Shown here piece after piece: positions 25,836 to 39,400 of a stretch of 64,000 bases of DNA. Below the pieces are notes generated by a model. The model searched no databases. It was not told the origin of the DNA and saw only the letters and a program-made list of their open reading frames with translations. The position numbers and the translations under genes are program-made. The DNA comes from Panopea generosa (Eukaryota; Mollusca; Bivalvia; Adapedonta; Hiatellidae): contig CM055901.1 in assembly GCA_029582155.1 (NCBI GenBank), forward strand, positions 22,407,186 through 22,471,185, given 5' to 3'. How positions within the stretch are numbered: the first letter of the stretch is position 1; every line of letters begins with the position of its first letter.

Positions 25836-26108
25836 AGCGTCATGTGTTTGCTATCGAGAGCTAACAGACGATCGGTTAACTTAAACAATATTTCCTTGGA
25901 TCCTGGAAGGTTAACATTACTCAATCACTCTCACCTCCGCAAGAAATTGATAACTTTCAAATTCGATTAAGCAGTCAGATATAAATGACAATAAGACGCA
26001 ATGTTTTAAACCAATCATCACGGAGACTGTGTACGAGCGGGAATCGAATTCACCACCCCTGTACTGATAGTCACACGATCTGCCGACTGAGAATAATATT
26101 TGTTGAGT
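25836..26108 (-). mobile_element. tRNA-derived SINE, full length but degenerate
   Basis: On the minus strand the head holds an A-box-like TCAGTCGGCAGATC and a B-box-like GAATTCGATTCCC with tRNA spacing. A body follows (ACAGTCTCCGTGATGATTGG, TGTCATTTATATCTGACTGC), and the tail is a mutated form of CCCTCGATGGCATAAAATGA plus CGCT near 25836-25870. The order and spacing match the SINE at 53922-54172. Accumulated changes suggest an older insertion. Confidence 0.7.
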
Positions 26109-28060
26109 CTCATTCTAGTAATTTAAAAGGTGTTTATCTTGGACAGTGATTCAGTAATTTGGTGGATTCTTGAAACTCGGGTACGCAAAGGTTACTGTTA
26201 GCTTATATCTAATAGTTTTCGTGTTTCTCATGAATATAAAGTTACATTGATATTTCTATCAAGTCTCACAAGTAGTATGAAAGTTACGATTTTTACAATT
26301 GGGTAATTGTTTAATGTACGAACTGTGATTTATTATTTATTTCATAAGTTGTTTGTGTCACGTCGTCATCTTTAGTTTCATGTAGCAGGAAGTCAAACAC
26401 ACACATTTGCACGTAACTGTTCTGAGTTTAAAGCATATTTTAAAGCAGGATTTGTTGATTTACATTTTGTGCTTTAAACTATCATTGTATATTATGATTC
26501 ATTAATTTGATGTTCTAAAGTAGGAAAATATAAAGTAAGTTATCAGCAAATTAGATATGCGACATATTGAGATTTTCCTTATAAAGTATACATTATAAAA
26601 ACTCTTTTAATGTTATAAAGTAGGCCGAGTAAGAGCTAATATATATAACATTTGTTTAATACTCGTGTTCAAAATTGAAGCTATATAATTTTGTTATATT
26701 GTTTAAATCTGCAGCTCCAAAAGCACTAGTGTATGAGCACGACAAAGATATATATTTATTGATAAACTTTAAAATATATGTTGAAAAACATATTTGAGAC
26801 ATATTCAAAAATATAGTTATCGTATTGCTCACCAGAAACCATATAAATACTGCTTGGTCCATATCGATAAAACATGTTTTTAAAGATTCTGTCTGTGTAG
26901 TGTAATTGCACGTAATGTTTCACTTCATAGTTGTGTCCCTTTTTTGCCTCGGTAACATGTTGTGCTTAAAGTGTCATATGTAATTTGGTTTGAAATATTT
27001 TCAAAGTGGTTCACAGTGGTTGTAATTTCTTGCTGCAATTGAGTAGAACAAAAACTGGCATAGCATATACTGCAATAAGACATCATCGATGTTTAAAAGT
27101 GGCATTTATAGGATTTTAACAGATGCATATATATATATGTATTTATGAGTACTTGAAGATTTCCTTTTTAAACAATCGAAGTGTGTCTATGCTTTACTTT
27201 TAATGATCTATGTAATCATATTACTTGCAATATAATCAGTAAAATAATGTCATAGCAATACGTTTTTAAAGGATATTTATTACATGTTGTTGATAATTTT
27301 GTAAGAATGAATATATATTTCATATCCGTGTTTTATTACACATATAAAATAGTTATTTAGGAGAACAAAGAGACGTTGGCGCCAATGCCAGCAGGTAGAA
27401 ACATTGTCATAATGACGTGACAAGCACGTACTCACCATATGGGAGACTTAGCAACGATAGTTCTTAAACGTTAGTATTTGCCACCTTGTAAGGAGCGATA
27501 TATACCTACAGGATATCGGGGGATTGGAACCCAGATTTAGAGTAATCAACAGAAATAGATGTTAAAGACGTATCGCCGGGTTGGTACTGCGTATTGCTTT
27601 GCGCATAGTTCCTTTCTGATACGTTAAATTTCGGCGTTTAATTTTTTTTCGTTTCGAGATGTTAGAAATGTAAATTAGACAGGTTTTTGCCAAGGAAGCA
27701 ACTGACAAGCATGGAAGACTAAAGTGTGTTTCATCCTCAACCACCAGAAGTGCTCGTACATAACGAAGTCAAAGAAACAACTACGAAAATAGCACAGTAC
27801 TACGATTGGGTTTCTATGGTATTTATTTCCTGCAACATCCCCCACAAACCTAAAAGACTAACACTCTTCTGGGTGCACCTCCCATGTGAGAAACTGATGG
27901 CGATGTAAATTAAGCTTACATACGAACAAACATGGCCATTTATTTATTTATCTCGTATAAACTTTGAATTTTCAGTGATGAAGTCAGTCAAGTAGTACAA
28001 GGTCAGTTTATTATGATATGTGTTGCCAGAAGCATGGATTGGGACAGTAAATCAGATGCT
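26109..28060. other. Gene-free stretch with a dispersed repeat copy
   Basis: About 26890-27105 resembles 40530-40705 in the same orientation (shared CATAGTTRYGTCCCTTTT, GGTTCAYARTGGTTGTWATT and TCTTGCTGCA). Nothing else recognised. Confidence 0.5.
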
Positions 28061-28064
28061 GGAA

Positions 28065-28375
28065 CCATGTTAATGAATAAATGAGTGGGGTTTAACGGCG
28101 TACTGACACATGGTAGTTATTTGACGCAAACATGAAGGAAGATTCCAGGTTCACTATACATGTAAAACAACAAATTAACAAACATATACAAATCAAATGA
28201 ATATGCACAATGGACTTAGGACCCTGATACTTAACCACACAGGATTTAACCACAATAATGAAAATGACAAAAACGGTAACATGATACGCATTCAGAGGAT
28301 TCCAACTCCTCTGCAGAGATCGACAGTGATTCTATTCTTAGCCGGAACCACACGGACTTGGACCATGTTAAGAAA
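28065..28375 (-). repeat. Dispersed repeat, inverted relative to its copy at 61.3 kb
   Basis: The minus strand reads GGTTCCG, AAGAATAGAATCACTGTCGA, TCTCTGCAGAGG, then later TGGAATCTTCCTTC, GTTTGCGTCAAATAAC, GTACGCCGTTAAACCCCACT and CATTTATTCATT. The same landmarks occur in the same order at 61325-61757 on the plus strand. The CATT-rich end looks like a retrotransposon tail. No A/B boxes are evident, so SINE or truncated LINE are both possible. Confidence 0.75.
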
Positions 28376-31300
28376 CAGTAGTCAAAAATGGTAGCATATG
28401 ATGTTCGTTCAAAAGACTGTAGACAATACACAACTTATGAAAATAAAGAACACAATCACTACCAGTTCATCAGTGTTCTAAACTTTGAATGCTCATTTAA
28501 AGATTAAAGTTGGAAGCAGCCTAGAACAGGAATAAAAATATCGAAGTTGATGTAATAATAATGGACGACGTTGTGGCTGCTATAGCCAAGATAAATACCA
28601 AAACATGGACACGCAGCATCAGAATGGTATATAAAAATCTGGAGATATTGTGTCAAGTAGCAGGTCAAAAAGGATCAAACCTACACTCTTGGATTTACCA
28701 CTAGGCCTCAAAAGTTGCAAAGAATTACGCACAGGTATTGATGTTCATTAATGTTATATGAAATTTATAAAAACAACATAACAGTAGTTACAGCATAAAT
28801 TACAATTATTACAAGTATTATAACTGCAATGAAGTACATCATTCCCAAATATGAACATTACCTTTGCAATAGAACATTATAAAACATAACAACATATAAG
28901 GTTTACAATTTTAACATTTTAGGCCTTTTTGTGAAAAGGGAAAAGAGTAACATTTAGTACTGAATCTTAGTAACAAGCAAGGTCTTAATGATTATTTACT
29001 TTTTATTTTATTTTCTGATATGGTTTGTAAAACTGCATCTTTGTAGAGAGAATGAAACAATTATCTACGTTAGAACTTTTTTATAAAGGAAGAAAAATCA
29101 TACATTGACCAGGTTTTTTTAAATTCAATGCTTTTGTGAAACCTATCAATTTTCAGAGTAATAATATGTCAACTATTCGCCCATGATGCGGTTCGAACCA
29201 ACAATTCTGAAATGATACAGACTTGCCCAGAAAGCTGGTATCAACATCAGATTTTGAGTGGTGTTTTTTAAGATACTGACCATTTAACTCATGGTAGGAA
29301 AAAATAGACCACTGCAGTACAAAGCCCTGAAAAAAGAAGATAAAGAGAACTAAAGTTTTATTTTTACCTTCTTCATCCGGAGTAGTCAAGGGAAATGATA
29401 GTGGTGTGAGTCCTTCAAGGCCAGACGTGATACAGGTGGATCTGAAATGTACATGTATGATTCTTTCACGACTCATTGTGAATCTGAATACACGTTTTCT
29501 CTTTTCACGAAGTATGGCGGATGTGTAATTTATTTTCCTGAATAAAGCAGGGCAAAGGCGAAACGTATTTTCCTTGCTTCATAAATCATGCCGGATACGA
29601 CGAATTAGTTTGTACTAGAATCGTGCTTGAAACAGCATGGTATTTTAGTCTTTATCAAGCCGGTTGTGAAATGTACTGTTTGATCGTGGTTGTATTCATT
29701 AAAAAAGAGTGATGGCAAACAATCAATAAAGACGTTTTAATTATGAAATCGGTAGACGCAAATAAAGCCTTTCAGCGATGGTGATTACCCGAGTTAACGA
29801 TTTACATAAAACTGTATAAAAACCATCCCATCAACCTTAATATAGACTTAATAATTTCCGTTATAAGAAAACAAAATAAAAAGTTCAGCTAAATAACAAA
29901 ATATTATGAAGAACCATGCGTGTAAAGACCAAAGAGAATTAAGGTTGATACCACAAGACCTGACGTTTTGTCAGCATTATTTGAAAGAGAAATAAATGTA
30001 ATTCCGTCTGATACCAAATCAACTACATTAAGGAAGACGGAGTATAGAATTTATATAAGGGTTGGTTATACAATTCCTGTAGATATCTTGAATTAGTTTC
30101 AGGTTTTAGGTTTATCTGTTTTGGTTGCGTGTATTTGCAGAACCGTGGACATATTCTGAAGACATTTTGTTACAATTTAGATACAGAATTAAAGAGTATG
30201 CTTAAAAACAACACATAATAGAAAAAGAACCCACAAACAAAATCACTGATTTCGTCATTGGATTTTTGTCCTGTCAATGCATTTAGCGCTATGTTTAATA
30301 CTGTATATTTCCTTTTTTATCGAAACTAAATTACTACAACTTTTGTGCTGCTACACGGTGAAAAATTGGCTGTCCCTAACAAGATAAAAAGAGATCCAAT
30401 AATACATTTATTATGCAATTTACAATTTAATGAAACGAGTCACAGCTGTTAAGTGACCGGAACCGGAAACAGGAACCGTTTATAATGAAAAGTGTCCTGT
30501 CAGTTAAAGCGAACGAAATGCTATATACTTATTTTCGGTGATTTCTATGACCAATCATTTCATAGCGTGTTTACTGCAGAAAAGGGGTGTTTACAAAATA
30601 ATGCGATTAGGTTTTATTTAAATAAAATAAATTCTGTTATTTTCATTGATAATAATCCTGTATTTCGTGATTATTGTGTCGAGTTGATAAAGACGTCAAA
30701 CTTATTTGGAAATCAAAAAGAATAGAAAATACTGTATTGCATATAATTCAATTTTATTTAATAAATAATATAACTTTTCGTCAGGAATGCATTGGCCAGT
30801 TTAACTATTACTCGTATAGAGTCCACTTAATGCAGACTGTGTGTTTGTCGGAGTATTTTAGTAGTAATAATACAGTATAAATAGGGAATGTAAATTATTT
30901 GATATCGTATAATGGTCTGTCCAAATCGGCTTGGTACAGACTGGAGTCCAAAGCCGCTTGGTACGTACTATGCGATTGACAATATTGTATACTGGGCCGT
31001 TCAAAACCACTTGGTACAGACTGGAGTCCAAAGCCGCTTGGTGCGGACTATGTGTTTGATAAAATATTATAATACTTATAATAAATTGTTAGTAAATGGG
31101 TTTGGATGTTATCTGTTTGGCTGGAATGTATGTCATTTGATATCGTATATCAAACAATATACAATCATTTAGACGTACAGATAGGCGTTTCAGTATATTT
31201 GGTACGAATTGTGTACTTGTATAAGTACCGTACTACTATTCATACATTATGAAATAGGCTTATATACGCGCAAAATGTTGCATGTTTGTTAGTGATATAT

Positions 31301-33620
31301 GTCGTTTTGATAGAAATATCGGTAATAGATTGACATTAGTTGCCCGTTCTTTGTTTTTATTCGATGTTATAACGGCAATGCGAGTGACAATCCTAATCCT
31401 ATATCATGTCTTGCTGAGTTTGCTTTGAAAAGAAAATAAATGATTTATTTTCGATTTATTTTCGTTTGAGCAAAGCGAATTACAAAATAAATGCATTTAT
31501 TATGGGTTTAATGCAAATGAATACATATACGTGTGATGTTCAGTCAAGGGTATAAAGCACGATCCGACTCGTGCAGTCGGTATATAAGTGATACATGTGT
31601 AGGCCCTCTCCATTCGAGGTCATTGCATTTGCCGAATAGTTAGGTTGTTTTCACATATTTTCATAAGATCCCCCACTCCCACCCAAAAGAGGTGAAAGTA
31701 AAGTACAAAAAATAAACATGGTGTTTATGTGGTATTTAACTTTGCATATATATTTAAATGAGGTCGACAATATGGTGATGAAGTAATTATATTTGAAATT
31801 GATATACACGTTCTGTAAGATGTTGGACAATTTTGAAATGTTGTAATTTATTTGAGGTTATATATTGACAGATAGCCATTGCATGACAATGCTGCTTCAT
31901 GCGAATAAAACCTCCATGGTATCAATTGTTGCAGATCCTCTTATTATGACAGGATGTTTGACAGATTGCTTTGTGCATCTTTACTGTAAAAATATGTTTT
32001 AACGGCAACGTAAGTGAAAATCCTATACTATGTCTTGTTCTCTTTAAATCACTGAGTTTGCTTTGAAAAGAAAACAAATTATTTAGTTTTCGTTTGAGCA
32101 AAGCAAATTAGAAAATAACATGAAAAAGCAACTTAAAGCCCAAATTGCCACGTAAAAGCCGCAAGATAGCTTTTGGACAGGTTTTATGATTCAGAACATG
32201 ATTAAAATCAGATAACCTTTTTTTCAAAATTTTACAGTCATCAATGCATTGTTTTTGTTATAATAGAAAACAAAGATGCATCAAAAGGTGTTTGTTATAT
32301 GCAGTTTGAAAAATAAACACACATTCTAATTGCCAATTCGAGGGAGATGTAATTTACACACACAAATCTATGATAATTCACCATCAGCTTTTATCTTAGT
32401 GTAGCGTTGTCATACTTACTAACCTGTCAGTAAAAAATGAGGAGGAGGGCTGTGTTTCAAAATGAATATAACGTAATCATCAATCCATACTCTCTATATG
32501 GTTCTGACATGTATATATCATTTACCTGATGTACAAGTATCTATAACAGACCCGAGCTTTTAGTATTCACATGCTTTATATTTATAAGTTAAACAAGTTT
32601 TGGACATAGTTTCAGCTTAAAAGTGTTATATTAAATATGTAATGCGACTGTCAATGTATCTGCACTTAAATACTGTTAATATTAAGTTAAAACGACACAG
32701 TAACGCACGAGTAATACCACTTAATCAGAATATGTTGGTCAATATAACAAACCTGTTAAAGAAGATAAATATGGTTTATTTCGCTTGGAAACTTCACTAT
32801 CAAGTAGTAAATGTACAGAGAAATATAAAATGTTATCAACAAAGATGGAGAATTGCTAGGTTCTACATATTCCTTATAAAGTTTTGAGTTTAGAAAGTTG
32901 ATAAATCAAAAGAATTAGGGATTCTTCTTTTAAATTAGTTCTTTGATAAATCAAACACTTCTACATTTTTATTATTTTCTTGTATTATATTGTTTGTTTA
33001 TTAACTTAACAAATTAGAACTTCACATTCTTTTAGCTGGTTTGTTCAGCATGTATGTAAACTAAAGTAATACATACAACAGTTCTCCCTCTGATTTCTGG
33101 ATACGATTCTTTGTAATTTATAAATTGCATTTCATGAATGATTACATTAAGGTAGAGTTCAGAGCCAGGAGTGCAATATTTCAAAAGCACAAATTGCATA
33201 CTAATACTAATATAAAATGATTTTATATCAATGACATTGGCATGGAATGGTATTAACTCGCAAATGGTATTTGGTTCTGAGAAAGATACTCTCGTTTGTT
33301 GACATTTATTATATTAATGAAACAAAGACACTAAGAACAGTATTGATAAATGGAAACATTTAAGACATTTATGCTTTTTTGGTAGTAAAATACATTTTAA
33401 CAATATCATATAACCTGGTCAAAGAGTTTATATCGTAAGTTGTTTTCCTTGTAAAGTTTTTAGGTAAGTTTTAGTTCGTGAAACAATGCGAGACTTTCGT
33501 GCTGAAACTAATGAAATTAGAAAGTAGAGAAAGTACTTTAGTACATCTTTGACTAAACCATGTAATAATTTAAGTATCAATGACAGCATTATCCTGGACT
33601 ATACTTTGAATACTAAAAAT
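28376..33620. other. Gene-free stretch with small local duplications
   Basis: It contains an 80-bp tandem duplication near 30912-31071 and a diverged pair of about 120-bp repeats (31365-31490 and 31995-32115; shared GAGTTTGCTTTGAAAAGAAA and TTTCGTTTGAGCAAAGC). No reading frame matches a known family. Confidence 0.5.
30912..31071. repeat. Two tandem 80-bp units
   Basis: TTGGTACAGACTGGAGTCCA plus AAGCCGCTTGGT occurs at 30931 and again at 31011. CGCTTGGTAC-like sub-repeats lie inside each unit. Confidence 0.85.
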
Positions 33621-33635
33621 ATATGAATAAAATCT

Positions 33636-33840
33636 ACTTTCGAAGTGGGACAATGATAGGAGAGTTGTCCACTCACGTCAGATGCTTCGGTTTCAATCCC
33701 CAGCTGCGCTACCGGGTGTTTTTATGTTATAAAACAACACTTAGTACTGGTTCTAGCCAGGAAGCGGACTCTAGAGGGGCTCGTGTAAGCTCTGAGCTTT
33801 CATCGCATTCGAGCTAAATTGAATTAGAATCAACTAAGCT
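33636..33840 (+). mobile_element. tRNA-derived SINE (second family)
   Basis: A tRNA-like head with GTGGGACAATGATAGGAG (A-box position) and CGGTTTCAATCCCCAGCTG (B box) is followed by a conserved-looking body with CCAGGAAGCGGACTCTAGAG and ends CATTCGAGCTAAATTGAATT. Head-body-tail layout and roughly 200-bp length fit a SINE. Its tail differs from the (AATC)n family at 53.9 kb. Confidence 0.6.
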
Positions 33841-35440
33841 TTCTTTAAATATAAGTTAAATCCTATGTTGAGGAACATAATGCATACTAGTATAAACCGA
33901 ATACGCTATTGTAACTATGTCATTCTATTATAATTGGACTCGTCCAATACAGGTAACACATTAATATTGAATATATTGTATTATATAATGTATGTAACAG
34001 ATGAATGTTCTGTCATCCCTAATACGGTAGGTTCCATTTAAAAATACAATGACGTAGTTTCAAAATAGCGTATTGGGTTTATATGATAAATAGACAATAC
34101 TAGGTTAGTGTATTTCCATGCAAAATGTTATTATGTGAGGCATACAGTGTGCATTTTCGTGCCGACACTTACATTGTAGTCTATTTATCATATGGTATCA
34201 ACAAGTAACAGTTTTGTTAATTGTATTATGTTTTAGTTCTCCAGTACACCAGTTTGGGCGTCGACGAATCCCAGCTGTTGGTAAGAAGACATAACCTTAG
34301 GACTCATTTGTTTTTATATTTTCATATAGTTCGATATAAAAGAAGCGATCAATGTTATTTTTTACAAACTTACCCACATTTAATTCCAATTTAAAGGATA
34401 CAATAAAAAAAAACACATGCACACTAAAATTTCGCAAATAGCAGGTACTTGCTGCCGTAACGAACTTGAAGTCCTTAGGAAAGTTATGTAATTGTTTTGA
34501 TATTTTTAAACAAAATATCGAGATTACCATGGATGGTGAATAATTATTTGTTGCAAAAAATGTTCATAGTACTTATGAGAAAGATGGTGCCGTGGAATAT
34601 AGATTGCAACATCTAATTCTGAGCTGTTTATGAGATCGCTATGGACAGGGTTCGGGAATTTCCTGTCGTCGCTGACGGTTGAGGTTGGATTTCTTGTAAA
34701 AATGCTGGACCAAGAGACTGAATGAAATGAGTCACGTGATTTCGTTAGGATTTCAAGTTGATCCGTTATGCACATGGGCGGATCGATGATTTTAGTTTAG
34801 GCAACACATTTAAGCAACACAAAATCTGAACGGGTACACATGTTTTTCAGCAGAAATATAGTGGATTTTATCTATAGATTATTTAATATATTATTGAAAC
34901 ATGCATGTCTTTATATGGAGCGATATGCATTATACGTACGTTCTTGAGTGTAATCTTCTTAGAATGCAGTATATTTTAAATAAGTGTATGACATTCTAAA
35001 ACATCTATAGTGTCTAAATCATGTGTATATTTCATATTTTGAAAGGTATAAAAACTTTATGTCTCCTATTAAAGAGTTGGTGAATATATTTTATGCCTTT
35101 ATCATAACATTGTTTGTAGAAAAGTGTATTTTTGATGTTTTTAATACTTTTTTATAATGTAATTAAATCATTCAAAATAACTTCTTCAATAACTTTGGAT
35201 CACTTAAATTTATACAGCAAATGTTTATTCTTGGAAGCCATTATAGAATTAAATTTATTTAATGAGGGCCACATTTGAAAACTTTAGGTTATCGATACTA
35301 GTACTTTAACGATTAACTCAACTATTACCATTGACAGTGTTAAGAATATCATAATACATATCATATAAAGTTAAGTTTTTTTTATTTTCAACAATAATTT
35401 TAATGACCTCTCTTTAGCAATTACAGATAATTAGAGGATT
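33841..35440. other. Gene-free stretch with one dispersed repeat end
   Basis: 34776-34885 matches the reverse complement of 63395-63490 (GCGGATC, GCAACACAAAATCTGAAC, ACACATGTTTT, AGAAATATAGTGGATTT). Two minus-strand frames at 34297-34775 have no known motif. Confidence 0.5.
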
Positions 35441-35444
35441 ATTT

Positions 35445-35645
35445 ACGTTCACCAAGTATATACTTACAGAATTTAATATGACGTTTGTCGACTTCTTTGT
35501 AGTGACAGACACCCCAGATCTTTGATCCATACAGTCAAATTGGTACAACCGTAGAACCAATAAAGAGAAATTTTATTTTAATATCGAGCTGTACTCTGTC
35601 AAATATAGATAATAAACTAAGATATGCACCCTTCATAAACAACAA
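35445..35645 (-). pseudogene. LINE reverse transcriptase C-terminal fragment, antisense
   Basis: The minus strand reads almost open from about 35640: SIFDRVQLDIKIKFL, then VPI-stop-LYGSKIWGV, then HIKFCKYILG. This is the thumb/connection block of non-LTR ORF2 proteins (FDR-x-Q-x-D-x-K-x-K, LYGSE-x-WG, LH-x-KFCK-x-x-LG). One in-frame stop is present and both sides are truncated. It ends only a few bases before the start of the plus-strand LINE, pointing to insertion of one element next to or into another. Confidence 0.7.
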
Positions 35646-35651
35646 AGGACA

Positions 35652-36372
35652 TTGACAGACAATATGTCGGACATAAGTGAACCGGACTCCTCTGTTCAAA
35701 CGAAAAATAGGAATGACATATATGGATTTTTGAAAGAAATATCAAAAGACAATAGGGAGACTCTCTCATATTTGGAAAAAAGGTGGGTCAAATTTGAAAT
35801 TAAAATGAAAAGTTTGATAAACACGTCAGTTTCATCGTTATGTTCAGACATGAACAAAGAACTATCCCGGGTTGACTCGAAAATTGAAAAACTGAGTGGG
35901 GAAATAAATATGCTTGAGGCCCAAAATAAAACCGAGCGTCAACCGAATGTCTTAGGTCCCAGATCTGAGCTAGATACTGAAAGAAATCTGTGCTTTAAAA
36001 ACATTATAGAGGAAGAAGAAAATGACAGTACAAACAAACTTAGTTTAATTGTAAAAACTCAGTGACCTAGATGTTAACGTGAATGTCGTAACGGTAAAAC
36101 GGATCGGTGAGAATAAACAAGAGAACGGGAACACATCTCAGCATCGATTAAGACACTGTAGACCCGTTATTGTAACCATGGAGACGATGGAACAAACACA
36201 TACTGTCCTTAAAGTGAAACGTAATCTTAGGCAACATCAGCGGTACGGCGACATCTTTATTGAAAAGGATAAAACCAGGCACGAACGTATTCTTGAGGCC
36301 AATACGCGGATTATTGTTAACAAAATAGAAGGACTACGTGTGCGGGGCGCCAGAGTAATTAAGGATCGATAG
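35652..36372 (+). pseudogene. LINE ORF1 (coiled-coil RNA-binding protein), frameshifted
   Basis: Two frames cover it: 35652-36065 and 36079-36372. The first has an acidic N terminus and then a long heptad-rich, coiled-coil-like region (about residues 28-95, with LEKRWVKFEIKMKSL and VDSKIEKLSGEINML). The second has RPVIVTMETMEQTHTVLKVK followed by a basic stretch, resembling the RRM-like and C-terminal domains of L1-type ORF1 proteins that coat the RNA for retrotransposition. A single-base-type frame break near 36060 separates the parts. The stop at 36370 is in the same frame as the endonuclease that follows (see findings). I chose 35652 because it is the first ATG after the upstream antisense fragment; an in-frame ATG follows at codon 5. 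Non-functional. Confidence 0.7.
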
Positions 36373-36402
36373 GACAACAGCCAGTCTCGGCGGCTTGCGA
36401 AT

Positions 36403-39400
36403 TTAACCATTACCGCATGGAACGTGAATGGAATATACATTTCAAATTCAAACCAATTAAATCGTGAACTAAGAGAAAACATAATAAACTGTCTAAACAC
36501 AGACATAGTTTCAATTTGTGAAACACATTTACGAAATGATGAACAATTAACAATTCCAGGATACCGATGAAAAGGCCATAATCGCAAAACATTTCACCTA
36601 CGGCCGTGCGTGGTTTGGGAGGCGTAGAACTCCTAATTAAACTTAGTTTTTTAGAGCAGTTTATCGTTACCATTCTTGATTGCAATTCAGATGACATTTT
36701 GTGGTGTAAGTTAATCGATAAAGTAGACACCGAAAACGGACTATATTTGTGCTCCTGCTATCTTCTGCCGTCGGGGTCGAGCAGGGGTGTTGGTTCACAG
36801 GGATTTTACGACATATTGACAGCTCAAATATATTAGTATCAAGACGACAAAAAACTCCTTATTCTCAGTGACTTCAACGGCACATCGGCAACCTACAAGA
36901 TTTTAATGAAAACTTGGACTCTTTACCTAGAAAACAAAACGTCGACGAAGTACGAAACCCGTTCGGTGATCTGCTCTTAAAAGACAATAAATTGTGTGCT
37001 TAAAATGGAAGAGTTGACTCTTAATGTGACAAATACACCTGTGTTTCCCCGAAAGGCAAATCGGTTATGGATTACATTATAACACCGCAATTACAACTTA
37101 ACTCAGTGAATAACTTTCGGGTTGATTTGGTCACAAGTGTAATGCAAAAATTTAACATTCTGCCGGGACGAGCAACGCTACAAGATTACTCCATTCTCCA
37201 ATGTACAGTAAATATGTCTTTGTATGAAACATATGCAGACACAACCGACAACGCCGGTGGACTTACTAAATTGACTTCAATTCATTCGGATGAACTCTTT
37301 AGAAAATATGACGCAAAAAGTGTAAATAACGGTATGTTTGAAAGTAATATGTGTTTAACTCAGATTAATGACCTTATTCTGAAATTTGAAAGTTGCCATA
37401 AAAACCAGCGTGAAACTGACGCTTTATATGAAGACTTCGTGAACACTGTTCACACGGAAATGGACGTTAAAATGGCCCATGAAGACATCAGACCTGGTGC
37501 ACAGAAACGTAAAAAAACACTTTGCTAAACCTTGGTGGAGCGACAATTTAAAAGAGCTATAGAATAAAACACGTCAAACAGAACTAGCATTTTTAAATTG
37601 TAAAGGGACAAAAAAAAAAACAACAGAATATACACATTACGATTGGAGTACAAATATGCACGAAATGACTTCGATAAAACGTTACGTCAACGTGAACGTC
37701 AATATTTCGCATCAAAAAGGAAACATATTACTTATATGCAAACAAGGAACCCAAAAGAGTTTTAGAATAAAATAAATAAACTTGGCCCAGGAAAAAATAA
37801 ACAATCCGCAGATTATGTTAAAATGGATGATGTGACTATATCACGAAATAAAACGGGTATTTTAAACAAATGGAAACACGACTTTAGTCATCTACTATGT
37901 GAAGCAAATGGAATTTACGACGAAAGCTTCTTAAATGATTTACGACATACAACTGTTAAATGGGAAAACGACTACTCCGAACTTGAAACCTACTTGCACC
38001 ATGGTAACCGACCTGAGGTGGAATCTATCAACGATCTCAATGCGGAAATAACATTAGTAGAAGTTAACAAAATGATAAACGACGCTAAATCAGGAAAAGC
38101 GGTTGGATTTGAAAACGTTCCAAATGAGGTTCTAAAGTTAAAACCATTGACGCCGTTACTACATAAACTATTCAGTGTCTGTTTTGAATACAATATGATT
38201 CCCACGACATGGTATAAGACCATTATACATCCCATATTAAAGAAAGGAAAAGACCCGGCAGACCCCCTCGGATATAGGGGGATGGGGAATAACCTCATGT
38301 CAACAGTCGCAAAACTAATGGGATTATAAATGCGAGAATAGTGTGCTTCCTTAACACTAATAACACGTTATGTGAAAAGCAAAACGGATTTCGCAAAATG
38401 AGATCATGTCTACCATATATACTCCCTTACAACCATCATACGGAATAGAAAACTAGAAAACCAGCCAACCTTCTTGTGTTATGTCGATTTTGCCAAAGCA
38501 TTTGACTCCATAAATCATGCCTGCCTTTGGTTTAAACTTTTGAGTGTTGGAATAGCAGGAAAAATGTTTCAAATGGTTAAAGCACTTTTCAAAAGTATAA
38601 ATAACTGTGTTAGATTCAATAGCATGCTAACAGATTGGTTCTCAGTCACATCGGGTGTCATTCAAGGCAATAATTTAGCACCAACAATATTTGCCATTTT
38701 CATTAACGACATTGCCGACTTGGGACTCGGAATACAGCTATCCGACGGAGATCGACTCTCCATGCTAATGTACGCGGACGATTTAGTTTTGATCGCTTCA
38801 AACCCTGAGGATCTACAATGCATGCTTAACGCTTTACATAACTGGACAAATAAATGGCGGCTATCTATAAACATTGAAATAAACTAAAGAAATGGTAGAA
38901 AACAACGAACCAATCGAACGGACTTCCAATTTAAATTCGGTGACAATGACGTCGAAATTGTCAGCTCGTACCGTTATCTCGGATAAGACATTAACGAGAC
39001 ACTCAACTACACTCATGGGGTCAAGATACTACACGACGCAGGAGGGAGAGCGCTAGGGGCACTTACGACCAAATATTACGCAAGCAGGGGCTTTGGCTTC
39101 AAAACGTATGAAAAGTTGTACATCAGTTATGTTATATCAGACACGGATTATGCGGCAGGTGTTTGGGGATATAAAAACTATGACAATTTAAACAAACTTC
39201 AACATAGGGAAATACGAACATTCCTAGGTGTTGGTAAACAAACCTCCTTAGCAGCTCTTGATGGTGAAACAGGACTTAATAACCCTCTCCACAGACGACA
39301 TTGTGGCGTTATTCGACTATGGCACAGATTTAATCGTTTACCAGTCTCCCGCATAGCACACCGTATTCTCGTCTGGGATATTTATAAAACGGCACATTTA

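Noticed and set aside
27562..27744. VEDETHFSLPC as a LINE C-terminal block
   Set aside because: The phrase fits, but the required upstream cysteine pair and any flanking LINE text are missing, so chance is likely.
29180..29200. Exact B-box palindrome GGTTCGAACC as a tRNA or SINE
   Set aside because: No A box at the right distance on either strand and no stem pairing.
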